Position numbers and translations under genes: made by a program. A stretch of DNA of 64,000 nucleotides from Cupriavidus basilensis OR16. Its GTDB lineage: Bacteria; Pseudomonadota; Gammaproteobacteria; Burkholderiales; Burkholderiaceae. Position 1 is the stretch's first letter. Every line of letters starts with the position of its first letter. Below, piece after piece: positions 50,277-58,588 of the stretch. The stretch is taken from NCBI RefSeq assembly GCF_000243095.1, contig NZ_AHJE01000048.1:62001-126000 (forward strand), written 5' to 3'. Below the pieces are notes generated by a model. That model saw only the letters and a program-made list of their open reading frames with translations, searched no databases and was not told the origin of the DNA.

Positions 50277-51137
50277 TTACAGCCAGTACACCACGATGTA
50301 GAGGAACAGCCACACCACGTCGACGAAGTGCCAGTACCAGGCGGCGCCTTCGAATGCGAAGTGATGGTCGGGCGTCAGTTGGCCCTTGAGCACGCGCACC
50401 AGCACCACTGTCAGCATGATCGCGCCGAGCGTCACGTGGAAACCGTGGAAGCCGGTCAGCAGGAAGAAGGTGGAACCGTAGATGCCCGAGGTCAGCTTGA
50501 GGTTCAGCTCCGAATACGCGTGGTGGTATTCGTACACCTGGAAGCACATGAAGACCGCGCCCAGCAGAATGGTCAGCACCAGGCCCTGGATCAACTGGCT
50601 GCGCTTGTTGGCCAGCAGCGCATGGTGCGCCCAGGTCAGCGTCACGCCGGACATCAGCAGCAAGGCGGTGTTGATCGTGGGGATCGGCCACGGACCCATG
50701 GTCTGGAAGCTCTCCACGACACCGGCCGGTCCGAGGTTCGGCCAAACGGCGGCGAAGTCGGGCCACAGGATCTTGTTGTTCAGGTCGCCCAGCCATGGCA
50801 TGGCGATGTTGCGGGCGTAAAACAGCGCACCGAAGAACGCCGCGAAGAACATCACTTCGGAGAAGATGAACCAGCCCATCGACCAGCGGAAGGACAGGTC
50901 GATGTTCTTGCCGTACTTGCCCGTCTCGGATTCGTTGATCGCCTCGCCGAACCAGCTCTTGAGCACGAACAGGAACCACAACAGGCCCAGGCCGCAGAGG
51001 TACGGCCCCCAGGTCTGCCCGTTTACCCAGCCAGCAGCACCCCCAGCCGTCAGCAGCAAGCCAAAGCTAGCCGTGATCGGATGGCGCGAGGGGCCCGGTA
51101 CGAAGTAGTACGGAGCGTTTGCGCGGTTCGCACTCAT
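50277..51137 (-). CDS. ctaE: Cytochrome c oxidase subunit III
   Basis: This is the seven-helix subunit III of the aa3/caa3 oxidase. The 286-residue product has YYFVPGPSRHPITASFGLLL near the start, the conserved SEVMFFAAFFGALFYAR, and the C-terminal TGFHGFHVTLGAIML and WHFVDVVWLFLYIVVYWL helices. Intact. It lies downstream of ctaG and the DUF2970 gene in the oxidase operon. Confidence 0.96.
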   Translation of the reverse strand: MSANRANAPYYFVPGPSRHPITASFGLLLTAGGAAGWVNGQTWGPYLCGLGLLWFLFVLKSWFGEAINESETGKYGKNIDLSFRWSMGWFIFSEVMFFAAFFGALFYARNIAMPWLGDLNNKILWPDFAAVWPNLGPAGVVESFQTMGPWPIPTINTALLLMSGVTLTWAHHALLANKRSQLIQGLVLTILLGAVFMCFQVYEYHHAYSELNLKLTSGIYGSTFFLLTGFHGFHVTLGAIMLTVVLVRVLKGQLTPDHHFAFEGAAWYWHFVDVVWLFLYIVVYWL

Positions 51138-51273
51138 TCTTTTTTCTCCAGCTCAGAGTCTCTGATTCAGTAATCGTTATCCGCACATCCGGCCCTGACG
51201 AGGCCAGCGGCATGCTTTTGCCCTGCTTTTTTTACTTGTTCCTACCCTGCCCTGTACTGTGCGCTCCGCAGCT

Positions 51274-51486
51274 TCACCCTACCACCACACGCACCACGGT
51301 GATCAGCACCCCGATCAGGATGGCTACCCCGATCAGGCCGGCGATGATCACATGGACCGGGTTGAGCTGTGCCATGTCGCGCTCATGCTCGCTGCCCTTG
51401 CGCAGGCCGATAAACGACCAGAACACCGCGCGCAGCGTCTGCACAAATGACAGCTTACGCTTGACCGCGTCCTTCATCTCATCCAC
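51274..51486 (-). CDS. DUF2970 small membrane protein
   Basis: The 70-residue product has a basic N-terminus (MDEMKDAVKRKLSFVQTLRAVFWSFIGLRKG, shown in part) and one C-terminal transmembrane helix (VHVIIAGLIGVAILIGVLITV). It matches the DUF2970 family usually encoded between ctaG and ctaE in betaproteobacteria. Its role is unknown and likely linked to oxidase assembly. Confidence 0.85.
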   Translation of the reverse strand: MDEMKDAVKRKLSFVQTLRAVFWSFIGLRKGSEHERDMAQLNPVHVIIAGLIGVAILIGVLITVVRVVVG

Positions 51487-51520
51487 GGCTTTTCCCCTGC
51501 AACCTGCCTGGCCTGCAAAC

Positions 51521-52135
51521 TCAAATGCCCTTGCCCGCGCCAGCTGGCTGCGCGTCGAGCGGACCTTGCGGCGCTTGCGCCACCGGTGTCCCGATCTCGA
51601 AGAAGGTATAGGACAGCGTAATGTTCTTCACGTCTTTCGGCAGGTCCGGATCGATCACGAACACAACCGGCATCTCGCGTGCTTCCTTCGCCTTCAGCGT
51701 CTGCTCCTTGAAGCAGAAGCACTCGATCTTCTTGAAATACTGCGTGGCCAGCTTGGGCAGGTAGCTCGGAATGGCCTGCGCCGAGATATCGCGTGCCTGG
51801 CCGTTGGCCACTTCATAGACGATGGTGGTCATTTCGCCCGGGTGCACTTCCATGCTGCTCTTGACCGGACGGAAGGCAAAAGGCCCGCGCGCGTTGGAGT
51901 CGAACTCGACCGTGATCGTGCGGGTCTTGTCCACCTGCGTGTTCTTGACCTGGCCACCATATAGGTCGCGCGTGGTCACCACATTCAGGCCGGTGATCTC
52001 GCAGATCTTCTTGTACAGCGGCACCAGCGCATAGCCAAACGAGAACATCAACGCCACCACCACCAACAGCCGCAGCATCATCCCGCGGTTGAACTTCTTG
52101 TCGGTGGCTTGGTTCGACTGCTGGTTCGCGCTCAT
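51521..52135 (-). CDS. ctaG: Cytochrome c oxidase assembly protein CtaG (Cox11)
   Basis: Cox11 delivers copper to the CuB site of subunit I. The 204-residue product has one N-terminal transmembrane helix (about residues 19-38) and a periplasmic immunoglobulin-like domain. The copper motif is ECFCFKEQTL (CxC), and the terminal DPDLPKDVKNITLSYTFFE is family-typical. The tail is Pro/Gln/Ala-rich. It lies between the 43-residue assembly protein and DUF2970. Confidence 0.95.
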   Translation of the reverse strand: MSANQQSNQATDKKFNRGMMLRLLVVVALMFSFGYALVPLYKKICEITGLNVVTTRDLYGGQVKNTQVDKTRTITVEFDSNARGPFAFRPVKSSMEVHPGEMTTIVYEVANGQARDISAQAIPSYLPKLATQYFKKIECFCFKEQTLKAKEAREMPVVFVIDPDLPKDVKNITLSYTFFEIGTPVAQAPQGPLDAQPAGAGKGI

Positions 52136-52152
52136 CTCAATACCCTGCAGCT

Positions 52153-52284
52153 TCAGCCGAGAAAGATCATCTTGGCGAAGAAACCCAAAAAGAAAACCAT
52201 CACGATCGAGAAAAGGATCAGGCCGAGACGACGATTGGAGGCCTTGCGGTCTGCCTGCGATGGACTTTTGTTTGGATCCTGCAT
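52153..52284 (-). CDS. Cytochrome oxidase small assembly protein
   Basis: This very small gene of 43 codons plus stop encodes MQDPNKSPSQADRKASNRRL followed by one transmembrane helix (ILFSIVMVFFLGFFAKMIFL). It lies between ctaD and ctaG on the same strand. Small one-helix proteins at this position are annotated as cytochrome oxidase small assembly proteins in betaproteobacteria. The intact start, stop and strand support a real gene in spite of its size. Confidence 0.78.
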   Translation of the reverse strand: MQDPNKSPSQADRKASNRRLGLILFSIVMVFFLGFFAKMIFLG

Positions 52285-52363
52285 AACACCTTGTTGCTTG
52301 CGTGACACGGAAGGGCGGGCCCTGCCCATCCTTCCGTGTCCATTGCGGCTTGCCTGACTGCGG

Positions 52364-52395
52364 CTTACTTGACTTGCGGCTTACTTGACTTGCGG
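52364..52395. repeat. 16-bp tandem duplication at the ctaD stop
   Basis: CTTACTTGACTTGCGG occurs twice in a row (52364-52379, 52380-52395), with a degenerate third copy to the left. The ctaD stop lies in the right-hand copy. The protein sequence is unchanged by the duplication. Confidence 0.88.
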
Positions 52396-53985
52396 CGGCA
52401 CTTCAAAGGTGTGGAACGGGGCCGGCGACGGCACGGTCCATTCCAGGCCCTCGGCGCCATCCCAAGGCTTGTCCCCGGCTGCCTTGCCGCCACGGTAGGA
52501 CGGGAGCACCACGAAGAAGAAGAAATACACCTGCATCAGGCCAAAGCCCAGTGCGCCGATCGATGCGATCGCGTTGAAATCCGCGAACTGGGTCGGGTAG
52601 TCGGCATAGCGGCGCGGCATGCCTGCCAGACCCAGGAAGTGCATCGGGAAGAAGGTGACGTTGAAGAAAATCATCGAGCCCCAGAAGTGGATCTGGCCGC
52701 GGGTTTCGTTGTACATGAAACCGCTCCACTTCGGACCCCAGTAGTAGAAGCCCGAGAACATCGCGAACAGCGAGCCGGCCACCAGCACGTAGTGGAAGTG
52801 GGCCACGATGAAGTAGGTGTCCTGCAACTGGATATCGATCGGGGCCACGGCCGGCATCAGGCCGGTGAAGCCGCCGATGGTAAACACGAAGATGAAGCCG
52901 ATCGCGAACAGCATCGGGGTCTCGAAGGTCATCGAGCCGCGCCACATGGTAGCGATCCAGTTGAAGATCTTCACGGCCGTCGGCACCGCGATCAGCATGG
53001 TGGCGTACATGAAGAACAGCTGGCCGGTCACGGGCATACCGGTCGTGAACATGTGGTGAGCCCACACGATGAACGACAGGATGGCGATCGAGGCGGTCGC
53101 GTAGACCATCGAGCTATAGCCGAACAGGCGCTTGCGGGCGAAGGTCGGCACGACGTGCGAGACGATCCCGAACGCCGGCAAGATCATGATGTAGACCTCG
53201 GGGTGGCCGAAGAACCAGAAGATGTGCTGGTACATCACCGGGTCGCCGCCGCCGGCAGCCGAGAAGAAGCTCGTGCCGAAGTGACGGTCGGTCAGCACCA
53301 TGGTGATGGCACCAGCCAGCACCGGCATCACGGCGATCAGCAGGTAGGCGGTGATCAACCAGGTCCAGCAGAACATCGGCATCTTCATCAGCGTCATGCC
53401 CGGTGCGCGCATATTGAGCACCGTGACGATGATGTTGATCGAGCCCATGATCGACGACGCTCCCATGATGTGCATGGCGAAAATCGCCATGTCCATGCCG
53501 GGGCCCATCTGCACCGACAGCGGCGCGTACAGGGTCCAGCCGGCGGCAGTGGCGCCGCCCGGTGCGAAGAACGACAGGACCAGCAAGAGCGCTGCCGGGG
53601 GCATCAGCCAGAAGCTGAAGTTGTTCATCCGCGCGAAGGCCATGTCGGATGCGCCGATCTGCAGCGGGATCATCCAGTTGGCGAAGCCGACGAACGCCGG
53701 CATGATCGCGCCGAACACCATGATCAGGCCGTGCATGGTAGTGAACTGGTTGAACAGTTCCGGGCGGAAGAACTGCAGGCCCGGCTCGAACAGCTCGAGA
53801 CGGATCAGCAGTGCCAGCGCGCCGCCAGACAGCAGCATGGTGAACGAGAACAGCAGGTACAGCGTACCGATGTCCTTGTGGTTGGTGGCAAACAGCCAAC
53901 GGCGCCAGCCATGCGGTTGATCGTGGTGATCGTCATGCGCGTGGTCGTGCGGGTGGGCGAGCGCGTCCGGGGTAGCAGTACTCAT
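52381..53985 (-). CDS. ctaD: Cytochrome c oxidase subunit I
   Basis: Catalytic subunit with heme a, heme a3 and CuB. The 534-residue product has twelve helices. The heme a ligand His is in FTTMHGLIMVF. The CuB and heme a3 region shows FWFFGHPEVYIMILP (the His-Tyr cross-link) and WAHHMF. The last heme ligands are in TYFIVAHFHYVLVAG. The K-channel Thr/Lys region is present (AVPTAVKIFNW). The His-rich N-terminus (HPHDHAHDDHHDQPH) is a genus feature. Intact. Confidence 0.97.
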   Translation of the reverse strand: MSTATPDALAHPHDHAHDDHHDQPHGWRRWLFATNHKDIGTLYLLFSFTMLLSGGALALLIRLELFEPGLQFFRPELFNQFTTMHGLIMVFGAIMPAFVGFANWMIPLQIGASDMAFARMNNFSFWLMPPAALLLVLSFFAPGGATAAGWTLYAPLSVQMGPGMDMAIFAMHIMGASSIMGSINIIVTVLNMRAPGMTLMKMPMFCWTWLITAYLLIAVMPVLAGAITMVLTDRHFGTSFFSAAGGGDPVMYQHIFWFFGHPEVYIMILPAFGIVSHVVPTFARKRLFGYSSMVYATASIAILSFIVWAHHMFTTGMPVTGQLFFMYATMLIAVPTAVKIFNWIATMWRGSMTFETPMLFAIGFIFVFTIGGFTGLMPAVAPIDIQLQDTYFIVAHFHYVLVAGSLFAMFSGFYYWGPKWSGFMYNETRGQIHFWGSMIFFNVTFFPMHFLGLAGMPRRYADYPTQFADFNAIASIGALGFGLMQVYFFFFVVLPSYRGGKAAGDKPWDGAEGLEWTVPSPAPFHTFEVPPQVK

Positions 53986-54008
53986 CGCGAAAACTCCTGA
54001 AATCCTGT

Positions 54009-55271
54009 TCAACCTGCGGCGCGGTCACCCGCGGCGCTGGCCTGCTTGGCAGCGGGCTTGTCTTCCGTCTTGGGCGCGGCGTCGCCGCTTGCGCCAGGTG
54101 CGCCGCCGCCTTCGCGGAACTTGCCGGCACGCGCGTTCACGAAATCGCTCGGTTGAATCACTTCACCCGTCTTGTTACCCCAGTTGTTGCGGGTGTAGGT
54201 CATGACGGCAGCGAGTTCGGTATCGGAGAGGTGCTTCCACACCGGCATGGCGCCCTTGCCTTCCAGCAGGATATGCATCTGGCCGGCATCCGGGCCGTTG
54301 ACGATCTTGGAGCCGTCGAGGGCCGGGAAGGCGCCGCCGCCCTTGCCGTTAGGCTGGTGGCAGACCGCGCAGTTGGCGGTGTAGACCTTCTCGCCACGGG
54401 CCTTGAGCTCGTCCAGGGTCCAGGTCTTGTTGGGGTCGTCCGCCTTGGCGGCGAGCTCCTTCTTCTTGCCGTCGACCCACTTGGCGTAGTCGGCGTCAGA
54501 GACGACGCGCACGACGATCGGCATGAAGGCGTGTTCCTTGCCGCACAGCTCGGCGCACTGGCCACGGTACACGCCCACCTTCTCGGCCTTGAACCAGGTG
54601 TCGCGCACGAAGCCGGGGATGGCATCCTGCTTGACGCCGAAGGCCGGGATCATCCAGGCATGGATGACGTCATTGGCCGTCAGCACCATGCGGACCTTCT
54701 TGTTCACGGGCACCACCATCTCGTTGTCCACCTCCATCAGGTAGGTGTTCGACTTGGGGGCCTCGTTGTTGATCTGTTCGCGCGGGGTGGTCAGGGTGGA
54801 CACGAAGGAGATGCCTTCGCCGTCGCCCTTCAGGTAGTCGTAGCCCCACTTCCACTGGTAGCCGGTGGCCTTGATGGTGATGTCGGCGTTGGTGGTGTCC
54901 TTCATCGCCACGACCGTCTTGGTGGCGGGCAGGGCCATGCCGATGACGATCAGGAAGGGGATGATGGTCCAGATCACCTCGACGGTGATGCTTTCGTGGA
55001 AGGAAGCTGACTTCGCGCCCTTGGACTTGCGGTGCTTGAACACGGAGTAGAACATCACCCCGAACACGCCGATGAAGATCACGGTGCACATGATCAGCAT
55101 CATCCAGTTCAGCCAGTGAATCTGCTCGGCGATCTTGGTGACCGGCTCGGTCAGATTGAGCTGTCGCACGGCGGGGCCACCTGGCATGTCTTCCACTGCC
55201 AGGGCTGCATGGCTGGTGAGCAGGGACGCCCCCACCAGACACGCTGCGGATGCCTTCTTCCACATTTTCAT
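54009..55271 (-). CDS. ctaC: Cytochrome c oxidase subunit II with fused cytochrome c domain
   Basis: The 420-residue product starts with a signal peptide (to about residue 25) and has two transmembrane helices (about 52-76 and 98-117). The CuA ligands are His204, Cys239, Cys243, His247 and Met250 (GQCAELCGKEHAFM). A class I cytochrome c domain follows with CAVCH (301-305), which makes this a caa3-type subunit II. The tail from about 385 is low in complexity (Gly/Ala/Lys/Asp). First gene of the oxidase operon. Confidence 0.96.
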   Translation of the reverse strand: MKMWKKASAACLVGASLLTSHAALAVEDMPGGPAVRQLNLTEPVTKIAEQIHWLNWMMLIMCTVIFIGVFGVMFYSVFKHRKSKGAKSASFHESITVEVIWTIIPFLIVIGMALPATKTVVAMKDTTNADITIKATGYQWKWGYDYLKGDGEGISFVSTLTTPREQINNEAPKSNTYLMEVDNEMVVPVNKKVRMVLTANDVIHAWMIPAFGVKQDAIPGFVRDTWFKAEKVGVYRGQCAELCGKEHAFMPIVVRVVSDADYAKWVDGKKKELAAKADDPNKTWTLDELKARGEKVYTANCAVCHQPNGKGGGAFPALDGSKIVNGPDAGQMHILLEGKGAMPVWKHLSDTELAAVMTYTRNNWGNKTGEVIQPSDFVNARAGKFREGGGAPGASGDAAPKTEDKPAAKQASAAGDRAAG

Positions 55272-55329
55272 TTGTTATCTACCCAATTTACAGATTCAAA
55301 TCTGTCACTCGCCGGACCTTCGCTGCCTC

Positions 55330-55839
55330 TCAGAGATAACGTAAAGCCGATGCGAGCTCCTGCGCGAACTTTCGCCGCTGGTACGGGTCCAGAAAACACC
55401 CCACCCGCACAGCGCTCTTGCCCGAGCGCAGCAACACCAGCGCTCGTAATGATTCACCCGGTTCCACCCGCACCCACAGCGGGTTGAATTCATGCCGTGT
55501 CAGCTGCCCTGCACTGACCGAAACCACTACCAGCCTGCCGTCGGAGAGGCTGACGCGCTCGTAGTCCGACGCATGCCGCCCATGCACCAGCAGGGCAATA
55601 CCCAGCCCCAGCAGTTCCATCCCGGCAAAGGGAAGCACGAGCCACGACCCTCGCCACGCGAAAAACAAGGCGATGGCAAGCGAAACACTGACGATCGAGA
55701 GGTAAAACCAGCCAACCTGGCGCGGAGACAGCGAACAATTCCGCTTCATCAGCCAGTCTTTGTCCGGCGGGACCAATCCGTCGGAACTGCCGCCGGATCT
55801 GTCTTGCGCCGTCTGGAGTGCGATACCCAAGTCTTGCAT
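55330..55839 (-). CDS. DUF2244 membrane protein
   Basis: The 169-residue product has two adjacent transmembrane helices (WFYLSIVSVSLAIALFFAW and GSWLVLPFAGMELLGLGIAL) and the family start motif KRNCSLSPRQ. The C-terminal half (VSLSDGRLVVVSVSAG, RVEPGESLRALVLLRSG) is strand-rich. DUF2244 genes lie near oxidase clusters in many proteobacteria. Start chosen at MQDLGIALQ; a shorter form from MKRNCSL is possible. Function unknown. Confidence 0.82.
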   Translation of the reverse strand: MQDLGIALQTAQDRSGGSSDGLVPPDKDWLMKRNCSLSPRQVGWFYLSIVSVSLAIALFFAWRGSWLVLPFAGMELLGLGIALLVHGRHASDYERVSLSDGRLVVVSVSAGQLTRHEFNPLWVRVEPGESLRALVLLRSGKSAVRVGCFLDPYQRRKFAQELASALRYL

Positions 55840-56104
55840 CGCCAACCTTGCATCGCCAACCACTCTGCGCTGGATGCACGCCTGGACGATTGCGCCTGGG
55901 ACGCACCATTGAAGTGCGATTTCGGGCAAATTGTGCCAGGGAGACCACTGCGACAAACTGGCGCATTATAGGGCGCTTCGCCTACTCGGACAAGGCCGCT
56001 ACTTGACCAAGGGGCTGGCGCGCGACAAGTTTTTGTGCATCGGGACGGTGCCGGTGATAACCCGCTTGACTGCGCCGCCGATGCGTGCAGCAGCGGCGCG
56101 GACG

Positions 56105-57055
56105 TTACTTGCGCTGCCGCGCGCGCCCGATCTTGTCGAGCGGAACCACGGCGTGGCCGAGCGCATCGACGGCCTGCTTGCCGCGCGGCGCCAGCTTCCA
56201 GGCGTGACCGTAGACGATCTCGAACGTCAGCGGGATCAGGCCCTCGGCATTGCGCTGGCGCTCCAGTGCGGCCAGCAGCGCCGCGTGCCAGCGGCGCCCG
56301 CGCAGGCCTGCGCCCTTGCCCAGGCCAGCCGGCAGGCGCAGCCCGCCAAAGGCCTGCACTTCGCGTAGCAGGGTGTGCGGCGATTCATAGGTGATCGTCA
56401 GGGTCTCCATGTCCATCACAGGCGTGGACCAGCCGCTGTGCACCAGCATGTCCCCGATATCGTGCATGTCGACGAAGCGCAGCGTGTGGGTGTCGCCATC
56501 GACTTGCGCGAAGGCGGCGCGCAGCTGCTCCAGCGTATCGGGCCCGAACAGCGAGAACAGCACCAGGCCTTCGTCGCGGGTAACCCGGTGCCATTCCGGG
56601 AAGACCCGGTGCGGCTCGGGGTGCCAGTGCAGCGCCAGGTTGGACCACAACAGGTCGAAACTGGCCGGCGCGAAGGGCAATGTGGCAAGATCGCCCTGCA
56701 CCAGGTCGAAGGTTGGGCGCTTGCCAAGCAGGCGGCCCAGCCACCCGGACTGGCGCTGGGGATCGCGCTGGGCGGCCTCGTGCAGCATGGCCTCGGAGAT
56801 ATCCATCCCGGCGATCTGCGCATCCGGGTATTGGGCGCGCAGCGCGGCCAGGCCGCGCCCGTGGCCGCAGCCGATATCGAGCGCACGCACGGGTGCCAGC
56901 CGGATCATCTGCATGCGCTCCTGCATGCGCTGGCCGATCTCGCCCAGCAGGAAGTCCAGCTGGCCGAATCCGGCGCTGCGCCGGTCGAAGGCGAGGCGGG
57001 TCAGCCGCGTGGGCGGCAAATAGGCATCGGGGGAGTCGGCGTCATGCAGGGACAC
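56105..57055 (-). CDS. SAM-dependent methyltransferase (BioC-like)
   Basis: The 316-residue product has a class I methyltransferase fold: motif I RALDIGCGHGRGLAAL (about residues 62-77), GMDISEAML, and DLLWSNLALHWHPEPHRVFPE. The overall pattern resembles BioC (malonyl-ACP methyltransferase), and the later HDIGDMLVHSGWSTPVMDME is typical of BioC. No other biotin genes are nearby, so the substrate is not certain. The start is taken as GTG57055 (VSLHDADSPDAYLPP); Met57121 is an alternative. Divergent from comF. Confidence 0.82.
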   Translation of the reverse strand: MSLHDADSPDAYLPPTRLTRLAFDRRSAGFGQLDFLLGEIGQRMQERMQMIRLAPVRALDIGCGHGRGLAALRAQYPDAQIAGMDISEAMLHEAAQRDPQRQSGWLGRLLGKRPTFDLVQGDLATLPFAPASFDLLWSNLALHWHPEPHRVFPEWHRVTRDEGLVLFSLFGPDTLEQLRAAFAQVDGDTHTLRFVDMHDIGDMLVHSGWSTPVMDMETLTITYESPHTLLREVQAFGGLRLPAGLGKGAGLRGRRWHAALLAALERQRNAEGLIPLTFEIVYGHAWKLAPRGKQAVDALGHAVVPLDKIGRARQRK

Positions 57056-57202
57056 GGTCAAACCAGGCGGCAAGAAACTAAGAATGAGGATGACGGCCAG
57101 CGTGAAGCGTCCGTCGGGCATACGGTGCGCGCCCCAGCGGACGCAGCAGCAGGATCGCAAGTATACGCGCCCACCGCCACGCCTGCCGCCGGCGGCCCCG
57201 GT

Positions 57203-57985
57203 GTGCTCCATGCGGCAACCGCCCCGGTGCAGCACCGCCTGGCGCGCCCCGGCGATGGCGCCCTGCGTCAGCAGGCGCGGCGCTGGCTGCGCACGCTCCT
57301 GCCGGCGGCCTGCGCACTTTGCGGCACGGTGCAGGATGAAACCGTCTGCGCAGGCTGCGCGGAAGAGTTGCTGACGCCGCTGCCGCGTTGCCGCTGCTGC
57401 GCCCGGCCGCTCGGGCGCGCAGCGGGGCCAGGCGCGGCCTCGCTCTGCGCCCAGTGCCGCTACGAGATGCCGCCTTTCGACGCTGCGCTGGTGCTGGCCG
57501 ACTATGCCAGCCCGCAGGACGGCCTGGTGCTGGCCCTGAAGTTCGGCGGCGTGCTGCCGCTGGCGGACTGGCTTGCAGGCGAACTGGCCCGCCGCTGGCA
57601 GGTCGAATTCGGCACGCCCGGTGCGGCCCCGCCCGATGTACTGGCGCCGATACCACTATCCTCGCAACGCCTTGCGGAGCGCGGCTTCAATCAATCCTGG
57701 GAGATCGCCCGCCCGCTGGCACGCCGCCTCGGCGTGCGCGCCGCGCCGACGCTGCTGGCGCGCCTGCGCGATACCCCGGCCCAAACCACGCTGGACCTGC
57801 ACGCGCGGCAGGCCAACCTGCAGGATGCCTTTGGCCTCGCGCCCGGCAACGACGTGGCGGGCCGGCATATCGGCCTGGTCGACGATGTGATGACCAGCGG
57901 CGCCACCCTGGGCGAAGCGGCGCGGCTCCTGAAAGCCCACGGCGCGGCACGCGTGACGGTGGTGGTCGCCTTGCGCACCGCGTAG
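57203..57985 (+). CDS. ComF family phosphoribosyltransferase-like protein
   Basis: The product of about 260 residues has an N-terminal double zinc-ribbon (ACALCGTVQDETVCAGC, then CRCCARPLG and CAQCRYEMP) and a C-terminal phosphoribosyltransferase fold with PIPLSSQRLAERGFNQS and the loop IGLVDDVMTSGATLGEAARLL. ComF is needed for DNA uptake in some bacteria; its biochemical role is unclear. No ATG is suitable: GTG57203 or GTG57227 are the likely starts. Confidence 0.85.
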   Translation: MLHAATAPVQHRLARPGDGALRQQARRWLRTLLPAACALCGTVQDETVCAGCAEELLTPLPRCRCCARPLGRAAGPGAASLCAQCRYEMPPFDAALVLADYASPQDGLVLALKFGGVLPLADWLAGELARRWQVEFGTPGAAPPDVLAPIPLSSQRLAERGFNQSWEIARPLARRLGVRAAPTLLARLRDTPAQTTLDLHARQANLQDAFGLAPGNDVAGRHIGLVDDVMTSGATLGEAARLLKAHGAARVTVVVALRTA

Positions 57986-58001
57986 CGTGCCCGGGAGCCT
58001 G

Positions 58002-58028
58002 GCGTGACAGACGTGACAGACGTGACAG
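58002..58028. repeat. 9-bp tandem repeat between comF and trmL
   Basis: Three nonamers, GCGTGACAG then ACGTGACAG twice, lie in the 111-base spacer. No function is evident. Confidence 0.85.
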
Positions 58029-58096
58029 GCGCCCCCCCGGCAGGGTAAGCTGCCCAGCGTTTCACGGCTGCGGCGCCCCTGGCCCGCCCCTCCCCC

Positions 58097-58567
58097 ATGT
58101 TCAATGTCGTCCTGGTCGAACCCGAGATACCGCCGAATACCGGCAACGTGATACGGCTGTGCGCCAACACCGGTGCGCGCCTGCACCTCGTCAAGCCGCT
58201 CGGCTTTCCGCTGGAAGATGCGCGCATGCGCCGCGCCGGCCTGGATTATCACGAGTACGCCAGCATGCGGGTGCACGAGAACTGGGACGCGCTGATGGCA
58301 AGCGAGCAGCCCGACCCGGCTCGCATGTTCGCGCTCACCACGCACGGCTCCACGCCCTTCGGCCAGGTCAGTTTCCAGCCTGGGGACTGGTTTGTGTTCG
58401 GCTCGGAAACGCGCGGACTGGCGCCGGAGCGGCGCGAGTGGTTTCCCTCCGCGCAGCGCATCCGGCTGCCGATGCGGCCGGACAACCGCAGCCTCAACCT
58501 CTCCAATACCGTCGCGGTCGTGGTGTTCGAGGCCTGGCGCCAGAATGGCTTTGCCGGCGGCGCCTGA
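58097..58567 (+). CDS. trmL: tRNA (cytidine34-2'-O)-methyltransferase
   Basis: TrmL methylates the wobble ribose of tRNA-Leu. The 156-residue product is a minimal SPOUT methyltransferase: MFNVVLVEPEIPPNTGNVIRLCANTGARLHL at the start (shown in part by VEPEIPPNTGNVIRL), the motif FGSETRGLAPE, and the trefoil-knot end PNRSLNLSNTVAVVVFEAWRQ (here DNRSLNLSNTVAVVVFEA). Length is exactly that of the short family. It follows comF on the same strand. Confidence 0.95.
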   Translation: MFNVVLVEPEIPPNTGNVIRLCANTGARLHLVKPLGFPLEDARMRRAGLDYHEYASMRVHENWDALMASEQPDPARMFALTTHGSTPFGQVSFQPGDWFVFGSETRGLAPERREWFPSAQRIRLPMRPDNRSLNLSNTVAVVVFEAWRQNGFAGGA

Positions 58568-58588
58568 AGCCGCCGCCAGTGCGCTTGC

